This document shows positions 33,002-41,522 of a stretch of DNA of 64,000 nucleotides, piece after piece. The stretch comes from Streptomyces bambusae. GTDB taxonomy: Bacteria; Actinomycetota; Actinomycetes; Streptomycetales; Streptomycetaceae. The position numbers were made by a program, and so were the translations under genes. Position 1 is the stretch's first letter; each line of letters opens with the position of its first letter. The notes beneath the pieces were generated by a model that was given only the letters and a program-made list of their open reading frames with translations, ran no database searches and had not been told where the DNA came from. The stretch is taken from NCBI RefSeq assembly GCF_020532645.1, contig NZ_JAJAUZ010000015.1, positions 62,001 through 126,000 of the forward strand, in the 5' to 3' direction.

Positions 33002-33751
33002 ATGGCGGTCGGCAAGGGTTGGGAGGGCGTGGTCCTCAAGCTGCTGCGTGGCAAGGACTTCACGTTCACGGTCACCGGCGCGGAGCAGGTCACCCCGCAG
33101 TACCGCCGCATCCGCTTCACCGACGGGGGCCTCCTCGCCGCGGCCGGCGACTCCCTGCACCCCACCATGTGGGTCCGCCTGTGGTTCGCCGACAACGGCA
33201 AGCCCCACCAGCGCGCTTACACCCTCGTCGACCCCGATCCGGCGGCCGGCACCTTCGCCCTCGAGTTCGCCCTCCACGACGGCGTGGCCAGCGACTGGGC
33301 CCGCAGCGCGGCGGTCGGCGACACCATCGATGCCACCGTCCAGGGCACGGGGTTCACCGCTCCCGCTCCCGCTCCCGAGCGGCTGCTCGTCATCGGCGAC
33401 CCGGCCTCGCTGCCCGCCATCAACTCGCTGCTGGACGCCTACCCGCAGACCCCCGCGACCATCTGGTTCGAGACCCAGCACGAGGCCGACGCCGACCTGC
33501 CGGTCCGGCTCGACCCGGACCGGCACGAGATCCGCCGCGTCCCCCGCACCGGCGCCGGAACCGGTCTGGTCGAGCAGATCCACGCCGAACTGCCCGCCCT
33601 GGCCGCCGACCGCGAGGGCGCGTACGTGTGGCTGGCCTGCGACACGGCCACCACCCGCACCCTCACCGGATACCTCCGCAAGGACCTGGGCCTGCCGAAG
33701 CAGCGCGTCAACAGCCTGGGTTACTGGCGGCCCACTGCAGCCCAGGTCTGA
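33002..33751 (+). CDS. Siderophore-interacting protein (FAD-binding ferric reductase)
   Basis: A 249-residue flavoprotein of the SIP/ViuB family, which reduces ferric siderophores in the cytoplasm to release iron. The N-terminal FAD-binding barrel has the HQRAYTLVDPDP motif (about 64-75). The C-terminal NAD(P)H/Fd-type domain has LLVIGDPASLPAINSLLDAY (about 128-147) and YVWLACDTATTRTLTGYLRK. It sits directly behind the iron box, with an AGGGAGGGG site before the ATG, so it is iron-repressed. A strong hairpin at 33762-33802 ends it. Confidence 0.94.
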   Translation: MAVGKGWEGVVLKLLRGKDFTFTVTGAEQVTPQYRRIRFTDGGLLAAAGDSLHPTMWVRLWFADNGKPHQRAYTLVDPDPAAGTFALEFALHDGVASDWARSAAVGDTIDATVQGTGFTAPAPAPERLLVIGDPASLPAINSLLDAYPQTPATIWFETQHEADADLPVRLDPDRHEIRRVPRTGAGTGLVEQIHAELPALAADREGAYVWLACDTATTRTLTGYLRKDLGLPKQRVNSLGYWRPTAAQV

Positions 33752-33761
33752 CCCCCAGACG

Positions 33762-33802
33762 CCCGCCGCGCCACCCATCCCCCGTACGGTCGGCGCGGCG
33801 GG
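33762..33802 (+). terminator. Hairpin terminator after the siderophore-interacting protein
   Basis: CCCGCCGCGCC and GGCGCGGCGGG form an 11-bp stem around a 19-base loop, 10 bases after the stop. The rest of the 315-bp gap up to 34066 holds no gene I can support; a GAGGAGG site at 34053-34059 serves the next gene. Confidence 0.7.
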
Positions 33803-34066
33803 TCCCCCATTCCTGCGGTCGCCCTTCCTCTCGTGGTCACTCCCCGTCCCCGGACGCGTGCTCGGCGCGCACTCGGCAGGGGTGGCACCAGCGGAGCGGG
33901 ATGGCGTCTGCGCGCCGGCGGGCCCGTTCGCAGCGCCCGGGCAGTCGGCCGGTCCGCACGCCGGCTCGGATGCCGGCGCGGTATGGGGGCAGGATGGAAG
34001 TACGGGAGCGTCGCGGCGCCCCGGCCGCACCGCTCTCCGGTTCCTCCGGGACGAGGAGGTGGAGCC

Positions 34067-35749
34067 GTGCTCTTCCAGGACCGTCGTGACGCCGGCCGGC
34101 AGCTCGCCGCCCGGCTGGAGCACCTCAAGGGCACCGGCGTGCTGGTGCTGGGCCTCCCGCGCGGGGGCGTGCCCGTGGCCGCGGAGGTCGCCGCTGCGCT
34201 GGGCGCCCCGCTGGACATCTGCCTGGTCCGCAAACTGGGTGTGCCGTACCAGCCCGAGCTGGGCATGGGCGCGCTCGGCGAGGACGGCGTACGCGTGATC
34301 AACGACGAGGTGGTGCGCGCCGCGGGCATCGGCCCCCGGGAACTGGCCCGCGTGGAGGCCCGCGAACGGGTCGTGCTGGAGACCCGCGCCCGCATCTACC
34401 GGGGCGGCCGCCCCCCGGCCCGGCTGGGGGGCCGCACCGTCGTCATCGTCGACGACGGCGTGGCCACCGGCTCGACGGCCCGCGCGGCCTGCCGCATCGT
34501 CCGCGCCCGCGGGGCCGCCCGCACCGTGCTCGCCGTACCCGTCGCGCCCGACGACTGGACGGCGAAACTGGGCGCCGACGCCGACGACTTCGTCTGCGTC
34601 CACACCCCCCGCCTCTTCGCCGCGGTCGGCCAGTTCTACGCCGACTTCACGCAGACCGAGGACAACGAAGTGATCGCCTGCCTGAACGCGGCCACCACCC
34701 GCCAGGCCGCCCGGGCCGCCGGCCCGCCCGGAGACCGCACCGACGACGTACGCACCGGGGGCCAGGGCGACCACGACACCACCGCCCGTGCAGCCGACCG
34801 GGCGGACGATCGTGACAGCGCCCGTGCGGAGGCCCGGGACGACGGCGCGAACGCCGGGGGTGCTGCGGGTCGGGACCCCGCCCACGTGGGTGAACGCGAC
34901 AGTGTCCGACACGGTGCCCTGGACGACGGCGGGGCCGCCGATCGTGCGGCGGGGCGGGAGACCGGTCGGACAGGAGGCCGCGACGACGTTCGTGCGGTGG
35001 CCCGGGATGACGGCGGGGCCGCCGATCGTGCGGCGGGGCGGGAGACCAGCCGGGCAGGTGGTCACGACTCCGATGGAGCAGGAGCCCGAGGCGACGGTCG
35101 TGAGGTGGACGTCCTGGCGGGTACGGTCCGTCTGCGCGGGGAGTTGGCCGTGCCGGACGGCGCCATCGGCGTGGTGCTGTTCGCCCACGGCAGCGGCAGC
35201 AGTCGCCACAGCCCGCGCAACCGGTCCGTCGCCGCCGGACTCCGCCGCGCCGGACTCGGCACCCTCCTGTTCGACCTGCTCACGGAGGACGAAGAGGACG
35301 ACCGGGCCAATGTGTTCGACACCGTGCTCCTGGCCCGGCGCCTGGCGGACGCCACGGCCTGGCTGCGCACCCGGCCCGAGGCGAACCGGCTGCCCGTCGG
35401 CTACTTCGGCGCCAGCACCGGAGCCGCTGCCGCCCTGTGGGCAGCGGCCGAGTCCGACTCCCGGATCGCGGCCGTCGTATCCCGCGGCGGCCGGCCGGAC
35501 CTCGCCGGGCCGCGCCTGGCGGCCGTGACCGCACCGACCCTGCTCCTCGTCGGCGGCGACGACCGCCTGGTCATCGGCCTCAACCGCACCGCCCAGGCCC
35601 GACTGCGCTGCGAGAACCGCCTCGACGTCGTCCCCGGCGCGGGCCACCTCTTTGAGGAACCCGGCACCCTGGACCAGGTCACCGTCCTGGCCCGCGAGTG
35701 GTTCGGCACCCACATGGCCCCGGCCACCCACCACCACACCGCAGCCTGA
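34067..35749 (+). CDS. Phosphoribosyltransferase-alpha/beta hydrolase fusion
   Basis: A 560-residue two-domain protein. Residues 1-215 are a type I phosphoribosyltransferase-like domain with the PRPP loop VVIVDDGVATGSTARAACRI. Residues 350-560 are an alpha/beta hydrolase of the dienelactone-hydrolase group: VVLFAHGSGSSRHSPRN, nucleophile Ser in YFGASTGAAAALW, Asp in LLLVGGDDRLV and His in GAGHLFEEPG. Both domains occur fused in other actinobacteria, often linked to dormancy or stress loci; the reaction is unproven. The 130-residue linker is Asp/Arg/Ala/Gly-rich and contains an 84-bp in-frame direct duplication. GTG 34067 follows GAGGAGG. Confidence 0.88.
   Translation: MLFQDRRDAGRQLAARLEHLKGTGVLVLGLPRGGVPVAAEVAAALGAPLDICLVRKLGVPYQPELGMGALGEDGVRVINDEVVRAAGIGPRELARVEARERVVLETRARIYRGGRPPARLGGRTVVIVDDGVATGSTARAACRIVRARGAARTVLAVPVAPDDWTAKLGADADDFVCVHTPRLFAAVGQFYADFTQTEDNEVIACLNAATTRQAARAAGPPGDRTDDVRTGGQGDHDTTARAADRADDRDSARAEARDDGANAGGAAGRDPAHVGERDSVRHGALDDGGAADRAAGRETGRTGGRDDVRAVARDDGGAADRAAGRETSRAGGHDSDGAGARGDGREVDVLAGTVRLRGELAVPDGAIGVVLFAHGSGSSRHSPRNRSVAAGLRRAGLGTLLFDLLTEDEEDDRANVFDTVLLARRLADATAWLRTRPEANRLPVGYFGASTGAAAALWAAAESDSRIAAVVSRGGRPDLAGPRLAAVTAPTLLLVGGDDRLVIGLNRTAQARLRCENRLDVVPGAGHLFEEPGTLDQVTVLAREWFGTHMAPATHHHTAA
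34925..35047. repeat. Direct repeat in the fusion-protein linker
   Basis: A 39-bp block (34925-34963) recurs exactly at 35009-35047, an offset of 84 bp or 28 codons. Both encode DGGAADRAAGRET, so the linker length changes without breaking the frame. Confidence 0.75.
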
Positions 35750-35900
35750 ACCGGCCGCACCGGTCACCGGCCTGACCTACCGTCACCCCACCCGCTGCTG
35801 TGACACGCGCCTCCCGACGCCCGCCCGCAGGGGCGCACCCCGTGTCCGGGCAGCCTCCGCCGCGACCCGGACCCCGCCGCCCCGCGCTCAGGGGCGCGTC

Positions 35901-37238
35901 CTAGCCGGCCGTGCCGGCCTCGGCCGGCTGCGGCTGTGCCGTGTCGGCCGGGGCCGCCGGGGGAGCGGTGGTGCGGCCCGCCCACAGGAGGGTGCCGGCC
36001 AGGAGGACGGCGCCGCCCACGAGCCAGGGGGCGGGGCCTGTCGGCAGCGCGCCGACGAGCAGGCCGGTGAGGGCTCCCACCAGCTGGAGGGCGAGGGACT
36101 GCACGGAGAGCGCCGTGGCACGGCCGGCGTCGGACACCCGCCGGTGCAGGAGGTCGTTCTCGTTCGGACCGGCCGCGCCGAGGCCCACGTAGACCAGCGC
36201 GTAGCCGGCCACCGCGACGACCGCAGACACCGTCCCCGCGACGGCGGCCGTCGCGCCGAGTATGAGCAGGCCGGTCGTGCTCGTCCCGAGGGCGAGCAGG
36301 ACTGCACGCTCCCCTCCGCCCGCGAACCGGGCGGCGAGCGGGGCGAAATGGCTGCCGGCGGCGGAGCACGCGAAGCCGGTGCACGCCAGCCCCGCGAAGA
36401 GCACGGCACCCGAGTCCGGGGCCCCGGTGAGCGCGGCAGCCCGTCCCGGAGTGAGGAGTTCGAGCGCGGCCAGCGCACCCCCGGCGGCACCGGCGGTGAG
36501 CAGGATCCGCCGCACCAGTGCGTCCCGCCCGCCAAGCCGCAGGCCGTCCGCGATGGTCCCGGGGATCCCCCGGAGCATGGACTGGAGGGCAGCGCTCGGC
36601 CGGGGCGGCTCCCGCAGCGCCACGAGGACATAGCCGACGAACACGACTTCCACGGCGGCACCCAGCAGGAGCGGCACGGACAGCGGCAGCACCGTCCCCG
36701 AGGTGCCCGCGGTGAGCCGGGCGCCCAGGTCGGGGCCGAGACCGAGCAGCCACGGGAGTGCGCCGCCGAGCAGGGTGCCGGCGGCGAGGGCGGCGGACGT
36801 CGTGGCGCTGCCGCGCGCCAGCCCGGCCCGCAGGTCGGCTTCGGGACCGGAATGTGCCTGCACGGTGTCGACGTACCAGGCTTCGGCGGGCCCGCTGGAC
36901 AGGGCCCGGCCCGCACCCATCAGGGCGGCGCCGACGGTGATGGTCCACACGCTGGTGCCCACGGCCTGGAGGCCGAGCGCGAGCACGTTGCACGCACCTG
37001 CCGCGGCCAGGACGGCGCGGCGTCCGATGACGTCGGAGAGCCCGCCGGTGGGCAGTTCGAGTGCGGCGGCGGTCAGGGAGTGGACGGCGACGACTCCGGC
37101 GATGGTCGCCACGCTCAGCCCGCGCTCGGTGAGCAGCAGGACGAGCGGGGCGATGGTCAGTCCGAGCGGCAGCCAGAACAGGGCGCAGGCCGTCGCATAG
37201 CGGCGGACCGCGGTGCGGGCGTCGAGTGAACCGGTCAT
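35901..37238 (-). CDS. MFS transporter
   Basis: A 445-residue inner-membrane carrier with about twelve hydrophobic helices. The motif-A-like loop is ELPTGGLSDVIGRRAVLAAA (about 61-80). Other landmarks are AGRALSSGPAEAWYVDTVQA and GPNENDLLHRRVSDAGRATA. It resembles drug or small-metabolite exporters of the major facilitator superfamily. ATG 37238 overlaps the ArsR-type gene stop by four bases (ATGA), so regulator and transporter are translationally coupled and share the operator at 37959-37993. Confidence 0.9.
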   Translation of the reverse strand: MTGSLDARTAVRRYATACALFWLPLGLTIAPLVLLLTERGLSVATIAGVVAVHSLTAAALELPTGGLSDVIGRRAVLAAAGACNVLALGLQAVGTSVWTITVGAALMGAGRALSSGPAEAWYVDTVQAHSGPEADLRAGLARGSATTSAALAAGTLLGGALPWLLGLGPDLGARLTAGTSGTVLPLSVPLLLGAAVEVVFVGYVLVALREPPRPSAALQSMLRGIPGTIADGLRLGGRDALVRRILLTAGAAGGALAALELLTPGRAAALTGAPDSGAVLFAGLACTGFACSAAGSHFAPLAARFAGGGERAVLLALGTSTTGLLILGATAAVAGTVSAVVAVAGYALVYVGLGAAGPNENDLLHRRVSDAGRATALSVQSLALQLVGALTGLLVGALPTGPAPWLVGGAVLLAGTLLWAGRTTAPPAAPADTAQPQPAEAGTAG

Positions 37239-37930
37239 GGCCTGCCCCCAGGGGCGTCGGAATCGGAATCGGCGGTGGCGCCGGAGGCTTGCGAGGAACC
37301 GTGAGAACGCGTGGCGTCGGCGGATCCGGAAGGCTCCCCGCCGGCCGTGGGCGGTGCCAGCGGCAGCCCGGCGACGACCACGACGACCGGGACGGCCCGA
37401 GGATCCTGAGTGTCCCGCTCGGCCAGTTCCGTCACCTTCTCCTCGAAGGCCTCCCACAACTCCGTCAGGGAATCGGGGGTGAGACGGGGCATCAGATCAC
37501 TGATGCCGGAGGGCTCCACCCAGTCCCGGCCGAGCAGTCCGTCGGCGAGGTCCGCCTCGTGCTGGACGAGGGACTCCTCCAGGTGTGCGATCTGACGCCG
37601 ACGCGAGAAGGTGACGAAGGCGCGGCTGGCCGGCGACGCCTCCATGTCGGCGTTGCTCCACGAGGTGACGGCGTGCACCGCCTGCCAGCGGCGCTCGCGC
37701 CCGTCCCGGTGCTCGGCCTCGGTCACGAACGCGTACTTCGCCAGTACCCGCAGGTGGTAGCTGGTCGACGCGGACGACTCCCCGGTCACCACGGCGAGTT
37801 CGCTCGCGGTGGCCGGACCGTTCTGCCGCAGCAGTCCGAGCAGCCGGATGCGCAGCGGGTGCGTGAGGGCCTTGAGGGCTTCGGTGTCCCGGCCGGGGTC
37901 GAGTACGCGTTTGCGCGGTTCGTTGACCAT
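37235..37930 (-). CDS. ArsR-family winged-helix regulator
   Basis: A 231-residue repressor. The winged HTH is at about 15-95: LKALTHPLRIRLLGLLRQNG, then TASELAVVTGESSASTSYHL and RVLAKYAFV. No Cys/His metal site like that of metal-sensing ArsR proteins is seen, so it may sense an organic ligand. The C-terminal 110 residues are an extension with an acidic helix and a disordered end. It is the first gene of an operon with the MFS transporter. The long AT-rich palindrome 29 bp upstream is the likely autoregulatory operator. Confidence 0.9.
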   Translation of the reverse strand: MVNEPRKRVLDPGRDTEALKALTHPLRIRLLGLLRQNGPATASELAVVTGESSASTSYHLRVLAKYAFVTEAEHRDGRERRWQAVHAVTSWSNADMEASPASRAFVTFSRRRQIAHLEESLVQHEADLADGLLGRDWVEPSGISDLMPRLTPDSLTELWEAFEEKVTELAERDTQDPRAVPVVVVVAGLPLAPPTAGGEPSGSADATRSHGSSQASGATADSDSDAPGGRP

Positions 37931-37958
37931 GGTGCCGAGCGTAGGGCCTGACGGCTCA

Positions 37959-37993
37959 TTCCCAAAAGGATTTTTGCAAAAAACTTTTGGGAA
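37959..37993. promoter_or_regulatory. AT-rich nested palindrome, likely ArsR operator
   Basis: TTCCCAAAAG (37959-37968) and CTTTTGGGAA (37984-37993) are perfect 10-bp arms. Between them lies a second palindrome, TTTTTGCAAAAA (37971-37982). This is by far the most AT-rich spot nearby, and it sits between the ArsR gene and the divergent DUF2165 gene, so it may control both. Confidence 0.75.
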
Positions 37994-38065
37994 ATCGGGT
38001 TCCGGTGCGCACCGAGCGGACATACTCCCCACCAGGGAAGGAGCATGCGAGAGAACGGAGGGACG

Positions 38066-38620
38066 ATGTCGGACCAGGAACAGCAGCAGGACCGAGCCCG
38101 GGCGCACCGCCGGAGGGTGCTGGCGGCCACACCCGCCCCGGGGGCCGCCGCACTCACGGCGGTGGCCGCCCTCTACATGGCCGTGGTGGTGATCGGGAAC
38201 GTCACCGACTTCGGTACGAACCAGCAGTTCGTCCGGCACGTCCTGGCCATGGACACCACGTTCCGCGACCCCGACCTGATGTGGCGGGCCGTCGAAATAC
38301 CGGCCCTGCAGGACGCCGCCTACGTGGCCGTCATCATCTGGGAGGCCGTGACGGCGGCCGTCCTGCTGTACTCCGCCTGGCTCTGGGGAGCGGGCCTGTG
38401 CAGCGGCTCGTACGGAAGGGCCCGGGCTGCCGGCAACACCGGACTCGTGATGATGGTGCTGCTGTTCGGCCTCGGTTTCCTGGTCATCGGCGGCGAGTGG
38501 TTCGCGATGTGGCAGTCCGAGCAGTGGAACGGACTCGACGCCGCCACGCGCAGCCTCATCCTGGCCACGGCCACGCTCCTCATAACCAACCTCCCGGCCC
38601 GCCTGCCGTCCGGCCGGTAG
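38066..38620 (+). CDS. DUF2165-family small integral membrane protein
   Basis: A 184-residue membrane protein with four hydrophobic helices (about 27-45, 85-105, 125-145 and 160-178). The family blocks VVIGNVTDFGTNQQFVRHVL, DTTFRDPDLMWRA, and GGEWFAMWQSEQWNG are all present. Function is unknown. ATG 38066 has GGAGG four bases upstream; ATG 38045 has AAGGAG too close. It is divergent from the arsR-MFS operon and may share its operator. Confidence 0.85.
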   Translation: MSDQEQQQDRARAHRRRVLAATPAPGAAALTAVAALYMAVVVIGNVTDFGTNQQFVRHVLAMDTTFRDPDLMWRAVEIPALQDAAYVAVIIWEAVTAAVLLYSAWLWGAGLCSGSYGRARAAGNTGLVMMVLLFGLGFLVIGGEWFAMWQSEQWNGLDAATRSLILATATLLITNLPARLPSGR

Positions 38621-38654
38621 GACCGCGCCCGGAGCCCGCCCGGCCCCCGGTGGA

Positions 38655-39242
38655 TCAGGCGCCCCGCTCCCGTACGTGCAGGTGACCGTCCTGCGGGTAC
38701 TCCGGCGGTGCTGCGGGCAAGGTCCCCGACAGGGTGTATCCGCACTTCTCCGCGACCCGGCAGGAGGCCTCGTTGCCCACCTGGTGCAGCAGGGTCAGCC
38801 GCGTCAGACCGGCGACCGGACCGCCGTCCCCGGCGAGCGTGGCGAAGGCCCAGTCGGTCAGCCGCTGCACGGCGCGCGGTGCCACGCCCCGGCCGCGGGC
38901 CGCCGCCACCGTCCAGTAGCCGACCTCGGCGGACGAGGCGCCGGGGGTCGCTCCCTTGAGGACGACATGGCCCAGCAGCGGGCCCTCGTCGGCACCGGCC
39001 CCGCGCTCCACCACGGCGAACGCCAGCCGGTCCCCGGCGGTCCGCTCCGGCTGCTGTTCCCGGATCCACCGGGCCGCCGCGGCTTCGTCGCCGATGCGAT
39101 GGCTGGTCCAGCGGCTCAGGGCCTCATCGCCTTGGAAGGCGGCGGCGAGGGCGACGCTGTCACCCGGCGCCCAGGGACGGAGCAGGAGCGCCGGGCCCTT
39201 GTCGGTGGCGTCCGCCTCAAGCCGTATGTCGATCTTTTCCAT
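38655..39242 (-). CDS. GNAT-family N-acetyltransferase (RimJ/RimL-like)
   Basis: A 195-residue acetyltransferase with the RimJ-like pattern: LLLRPWAPGDSVALAAAF at the start, AEVGYWTVAAARGRGVAPRA for acetyl-CoA binding (about 105-124), then TLLHQVGNEASCRVAEKCGY. The group acetylates protein N-termini or small amines; the target is unknown. It is convergent with the DUF2165 gene and monocistronic. Confidence 0.88.
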   Translation of the reverse strand: MEKIDIRLEADATDKGPALLLRPWAPGDSVALAAAFQGDEALSRWTSHRIGDEAAAARWIREQQPERTAGDRLAFAVVERGAGADEGPLLGHVVLKGATPGASSAEVGYWTVAAARGRGVAPRAVQRLTDWAFATLAGDGGPVAGLTRLTLLHQVGNEASCRVAEKCGYTLSGTLPAAPPEYPQDGHLHVRERGA

Positions 39243-39281
39243 CGGCTGAGGGTACGGCGTGCACGGCGGGCGGGAGGAGGT

Positions 39282-40739
39282 TCAGGCCATGGAGCGTGCC
39301 GCGCGCACCAGCCGGTCGTGGCGCATGGACAGGGCGTAGAGCGCCGCCGCGACGGCCATGCCGGCGGGCATGGACAGATCGACGCCGTGCAGGGCGGCCG
39401 CGACAGGGCCGGTGTACACGGTGTTCACGCAGAGTGCGGCCGTCGCGACCCCGGCCGTGAGGGCGAGCGCACCCGGGATGTTGACACCGCCGCGGTACCA
39501 GAACGGGCTCGACGAGGTCTCGTCCGTCAGGGCAGGCCCGTCGTACCGCCCGCGGCGGAGTGCGACATCGGTCGCATACACGGACATCAGGGGGCCGACG
39601 AGGACGACGATCAGCTGGAGGGCGTTGCTCACGGTGTCGAGGAGGCCGGAGAAGAGGAGGCCGTAGAGGGTGAGGGCGACGGCGGCCGCGCCGTCGAACA
39701 GCACGCTGACCGACCGGCGGATCCGCAGGCCGACGGCCTGAAGGGCGAGACCGGCGCTGTACGCGGTCAGTGCGTTGATGGCGATCGTGCCGAGGACCAG
39801 GGCGAGCAGGAAGAGGGGGTGGAACCAGCCGGGGAGGAGGCCCTCCAGGCCGGTCTGCGGATCGGCCATGTCGACCACCGTCGCGGCGAGCGCCCCGAGG
39901 GAGCAGACCGCGATGCTCGGCAGGAACCCGCCCAGCGCCGTCCAGGCGACGACCGCCCGCCGCGAGGACGTACGGGGCAGGTAGCGGGAGAAGTCGGCGC
40001 TGGTCGTGTACGACAGCGGGCCCGAGGCGATCAGGGTGGTGCCCGCGATGAGGACTGCCCACAGGTCGAGGCCGGTCAGCGCGACCTCGGGCCGGTACGA
40101 GAGGTCCGCGTGCCGGACCACGGCGACGGCGACGACCGCGAACACTGCTGTCAGGGCCAGGGTGACGGGCAGGTACAACTTCATGATCAGGGCGTGCCCG
40201 TACACGCTGACGGCCAGCGTGAGGGCTGCTATCACCACGGTGACCAGGACCTTGAGCCCGGTGTCGGGGGCGATCCCGGCCTTCTCGACGAGGGCGAAGG
40301 CGGCGGCCGCGGCGGCAGCCAGGTTGAGGGCGAAGTAGCAGACGGAGACGAGCCAGCCGCCGATCGCGTTGTTCACCCGGTTGCCGAGGACGCCGTACAG
40401 GGCGCGGGTGATCACCTCGCTCGGGGTACCGGCGGCCGGACCGGAGGTCGCCACGAGGCCGGTGAGCAGCCAGAACATGTTGCCCGCGACGATCACGCCG
40501 AACGCCTGCCACAGGCTCAGCCCCATGAGGACCAGGGCGCCGCCGATCACCAGGCTGAGGTAGTTGACGTTGGCCGCCGCCCAGACGGCGAAGAGGTCCC
40601 GGGGGCGGCCGTGGCGCTCGGATTCGCCGATGTGGTCGATGCCGTGTGCCTCGATGCGGGTCGCCCGCGCCGGCGGGGGGCCGGCGGCCTCGGGCGCATC
40701 GGCCGCACGGCGACAGGGCTCGGGGATGGTCGACGCCAC
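39282..40739 (-). CDS. NCS1-family nucleobase/cytosine permease
   Basis: A 485-residue inner-membrane symporter with about twelve helices (from residue 50 to 480). Family features include FAVWAAANVNYLSLVIGGAL at helix 1, the GPLSYTTSADFSRYLPRTSS block and the C-terminal NPNTVYTG-like loop region. It should import a purine, pyrimidine, allantoin or hydantoin-like compound. GTG 40739 follows GGAGG. It is divergent from a TetR gene and next to an amidohydrolase; the three probably form one catabolic unit. Confidence 0.88.
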   Translation of the reverse strand: MASTIPEPCRRAADAPEAAGPPPARATRIEAHGIDHIGESERHGRPRDLFAVWAAANVNYLSLVIGGALVLMGLSLWQAFGVIVAGNMFWLLTGLVATSGPAAGTPSEVITRALYGVLGNRVNNAIGGWLVSVCYFALNLAAAAAAAFALVEKAGIAPDTGLKVLVTVVIAALTLAVSVYGHALIMKLYLPVTLALTAVFAVVAVAVVRHADLSYRPEVALTGLDLWAVLIAGTTLIASGPLSYTTSADFSRYLPRTSSRRAVVAWTALGGFLPSIAVCSLGALAATVVDMADPQTGLEGLLPGWFHPLFLLALVLGTIAINALTAYSAGLALQAVGLRIRRSVSVLFDGAAAVALTLYGLLFSGLLDTVSNALQLIVVLVGPLMSVYATDVALRRGRYDGPALTDETSSSPFWYRGGVNIPGALALTAGVATAALCVNTVYTGPVAAALHGVDLSMPAGMAVAAALYALSMRHDRLVRAARSMA

Positions 40740-40773
40740 GGGGACCTCCGGGTGCTGGGCGTGCCTGCCTCAC

Positions 40774-40802
40774 TTGCTTATTGGTCGCACACTCAATAGT
40801 GT
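40774..40802 (+). promoter_or_regulatory. Promoter and operator of the TetR gene
   Basis: TTGCTT (40774-40779) and TAGTGT (40797-40802) are 17 bp apart, with seven bases to the ATG at 40810. ACACTCAATAGTGT (40789-40802), a 5-4-5 palindrome, covers the -10 and is a likely TetR site. The divergent permease promoter must also lie in this 70-bp gap. Confidence 0.5.
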
Positions 40803-40809
40803 CCGGTGC

Positions 40810-41472
40810 ATGTCGTCAAGCGTTCAGCGCAAGCGAATTCGCAAAACCCCGGAAGCCCGCCGCGCCGAGATCGTCGACGCGGCCGCCGCCGTCGCCCTGG
40901 CCGAAGGGCTGGAGAGCCTCACGCTGCGCCGCATCGCCGAGGAGCTCGCCGTACAGCCCGGACTGATCAGCCACTACTTCCCCTCGGTGGAGGAACTGGT
41001 GGCCGAGGCGTTCGGTACGGCCGCCGGCGCCGAACTCGACGGACTGCTGCCCGCCGACCGCGGCCCGGGCACGGCCACCGCCCACCTGGCCGCGTTCTTC
41101 GCCCGCACCGAGGGGCCCGCGTACGACGCCATCAGTCGGCTGTGGATCAACGCCCGGCACCTCAGCCGCTACCGGCCGCTGCTGCGCGACCGGGTCGCAC
41201 GGCAGGAAGGAGCGTGGCGCGGCCGACTGGCGGAACTGCTGGGGGAGGGCGCCGAACGGGGCGAATTCCGCACGGACGACCCCGGTGTGACGGCCGTACA
41301 GATCCTCGTCGTCCTCGACGGCCTCGCCGTTTACGCCAACACCGACACCACCGACCGGCCCGCAGCGATCAGCCGGATGGCCGTCACCACGGCCGAACGG
41401 GAACTCGGCCTGGCCCACGGGGCGCTGACGTCCGGCGCCGCTGCCGGCCGACAGGCCGGCCCCGCCACCTGA
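40810..41472 (+). CDS. TetR-family regulator
   Basis: A 220-residue regulator. The N-terminal HTH reads LTLRRIAEELAVQPGLISHY at about 38-57, and the helix before it is RRAEIVDAAAAVALAEG. The C-terminal part resembles BetI-like TetR_C domains (DAISRLWINARHLSRYRPLL, GVTAVQILVVLDGLAVYANT). It probably represses the divergent NCS1 permease and the downstream amidohydrolase in the absence of their substrate. The amidohydrolase begins 50 bp after its stop, so they may be co-transcribed. Confidence 0.9.
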   Translation: MSSSVQRKRIRKTPEARRAEIVDAAAAVALAEGLESLTLRRIAEELAVQPGLISHYFPSVEELVAEAFGTAAGAELDGLLPADRGPGTATAHLAAFFARTEGPAYDAISRLWINARHLSRYRPLLRDRVARQEGAWRGRLAELLGEGAERGEFRTDDPGVTAVQILVVLDGLAVYANTDTTDRPAAISRMAVTTAERELGLAHGALTSGAAAGRQAGPAT

Positions 41473-41522
41473 CGGACCGGCCCCACCCACCGCAGCACCC
41501 ACCCCGCAGCCCCGGAGGCACC

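Noticed and set aside
38676..40799. 707-codon plus-strand frame across the GNAT and NCS1 genes
   Set aside because: It is antisense to two well-supported genes and its composition (Gly/Arg/Glu-rich) is a typical high-GC shadow.
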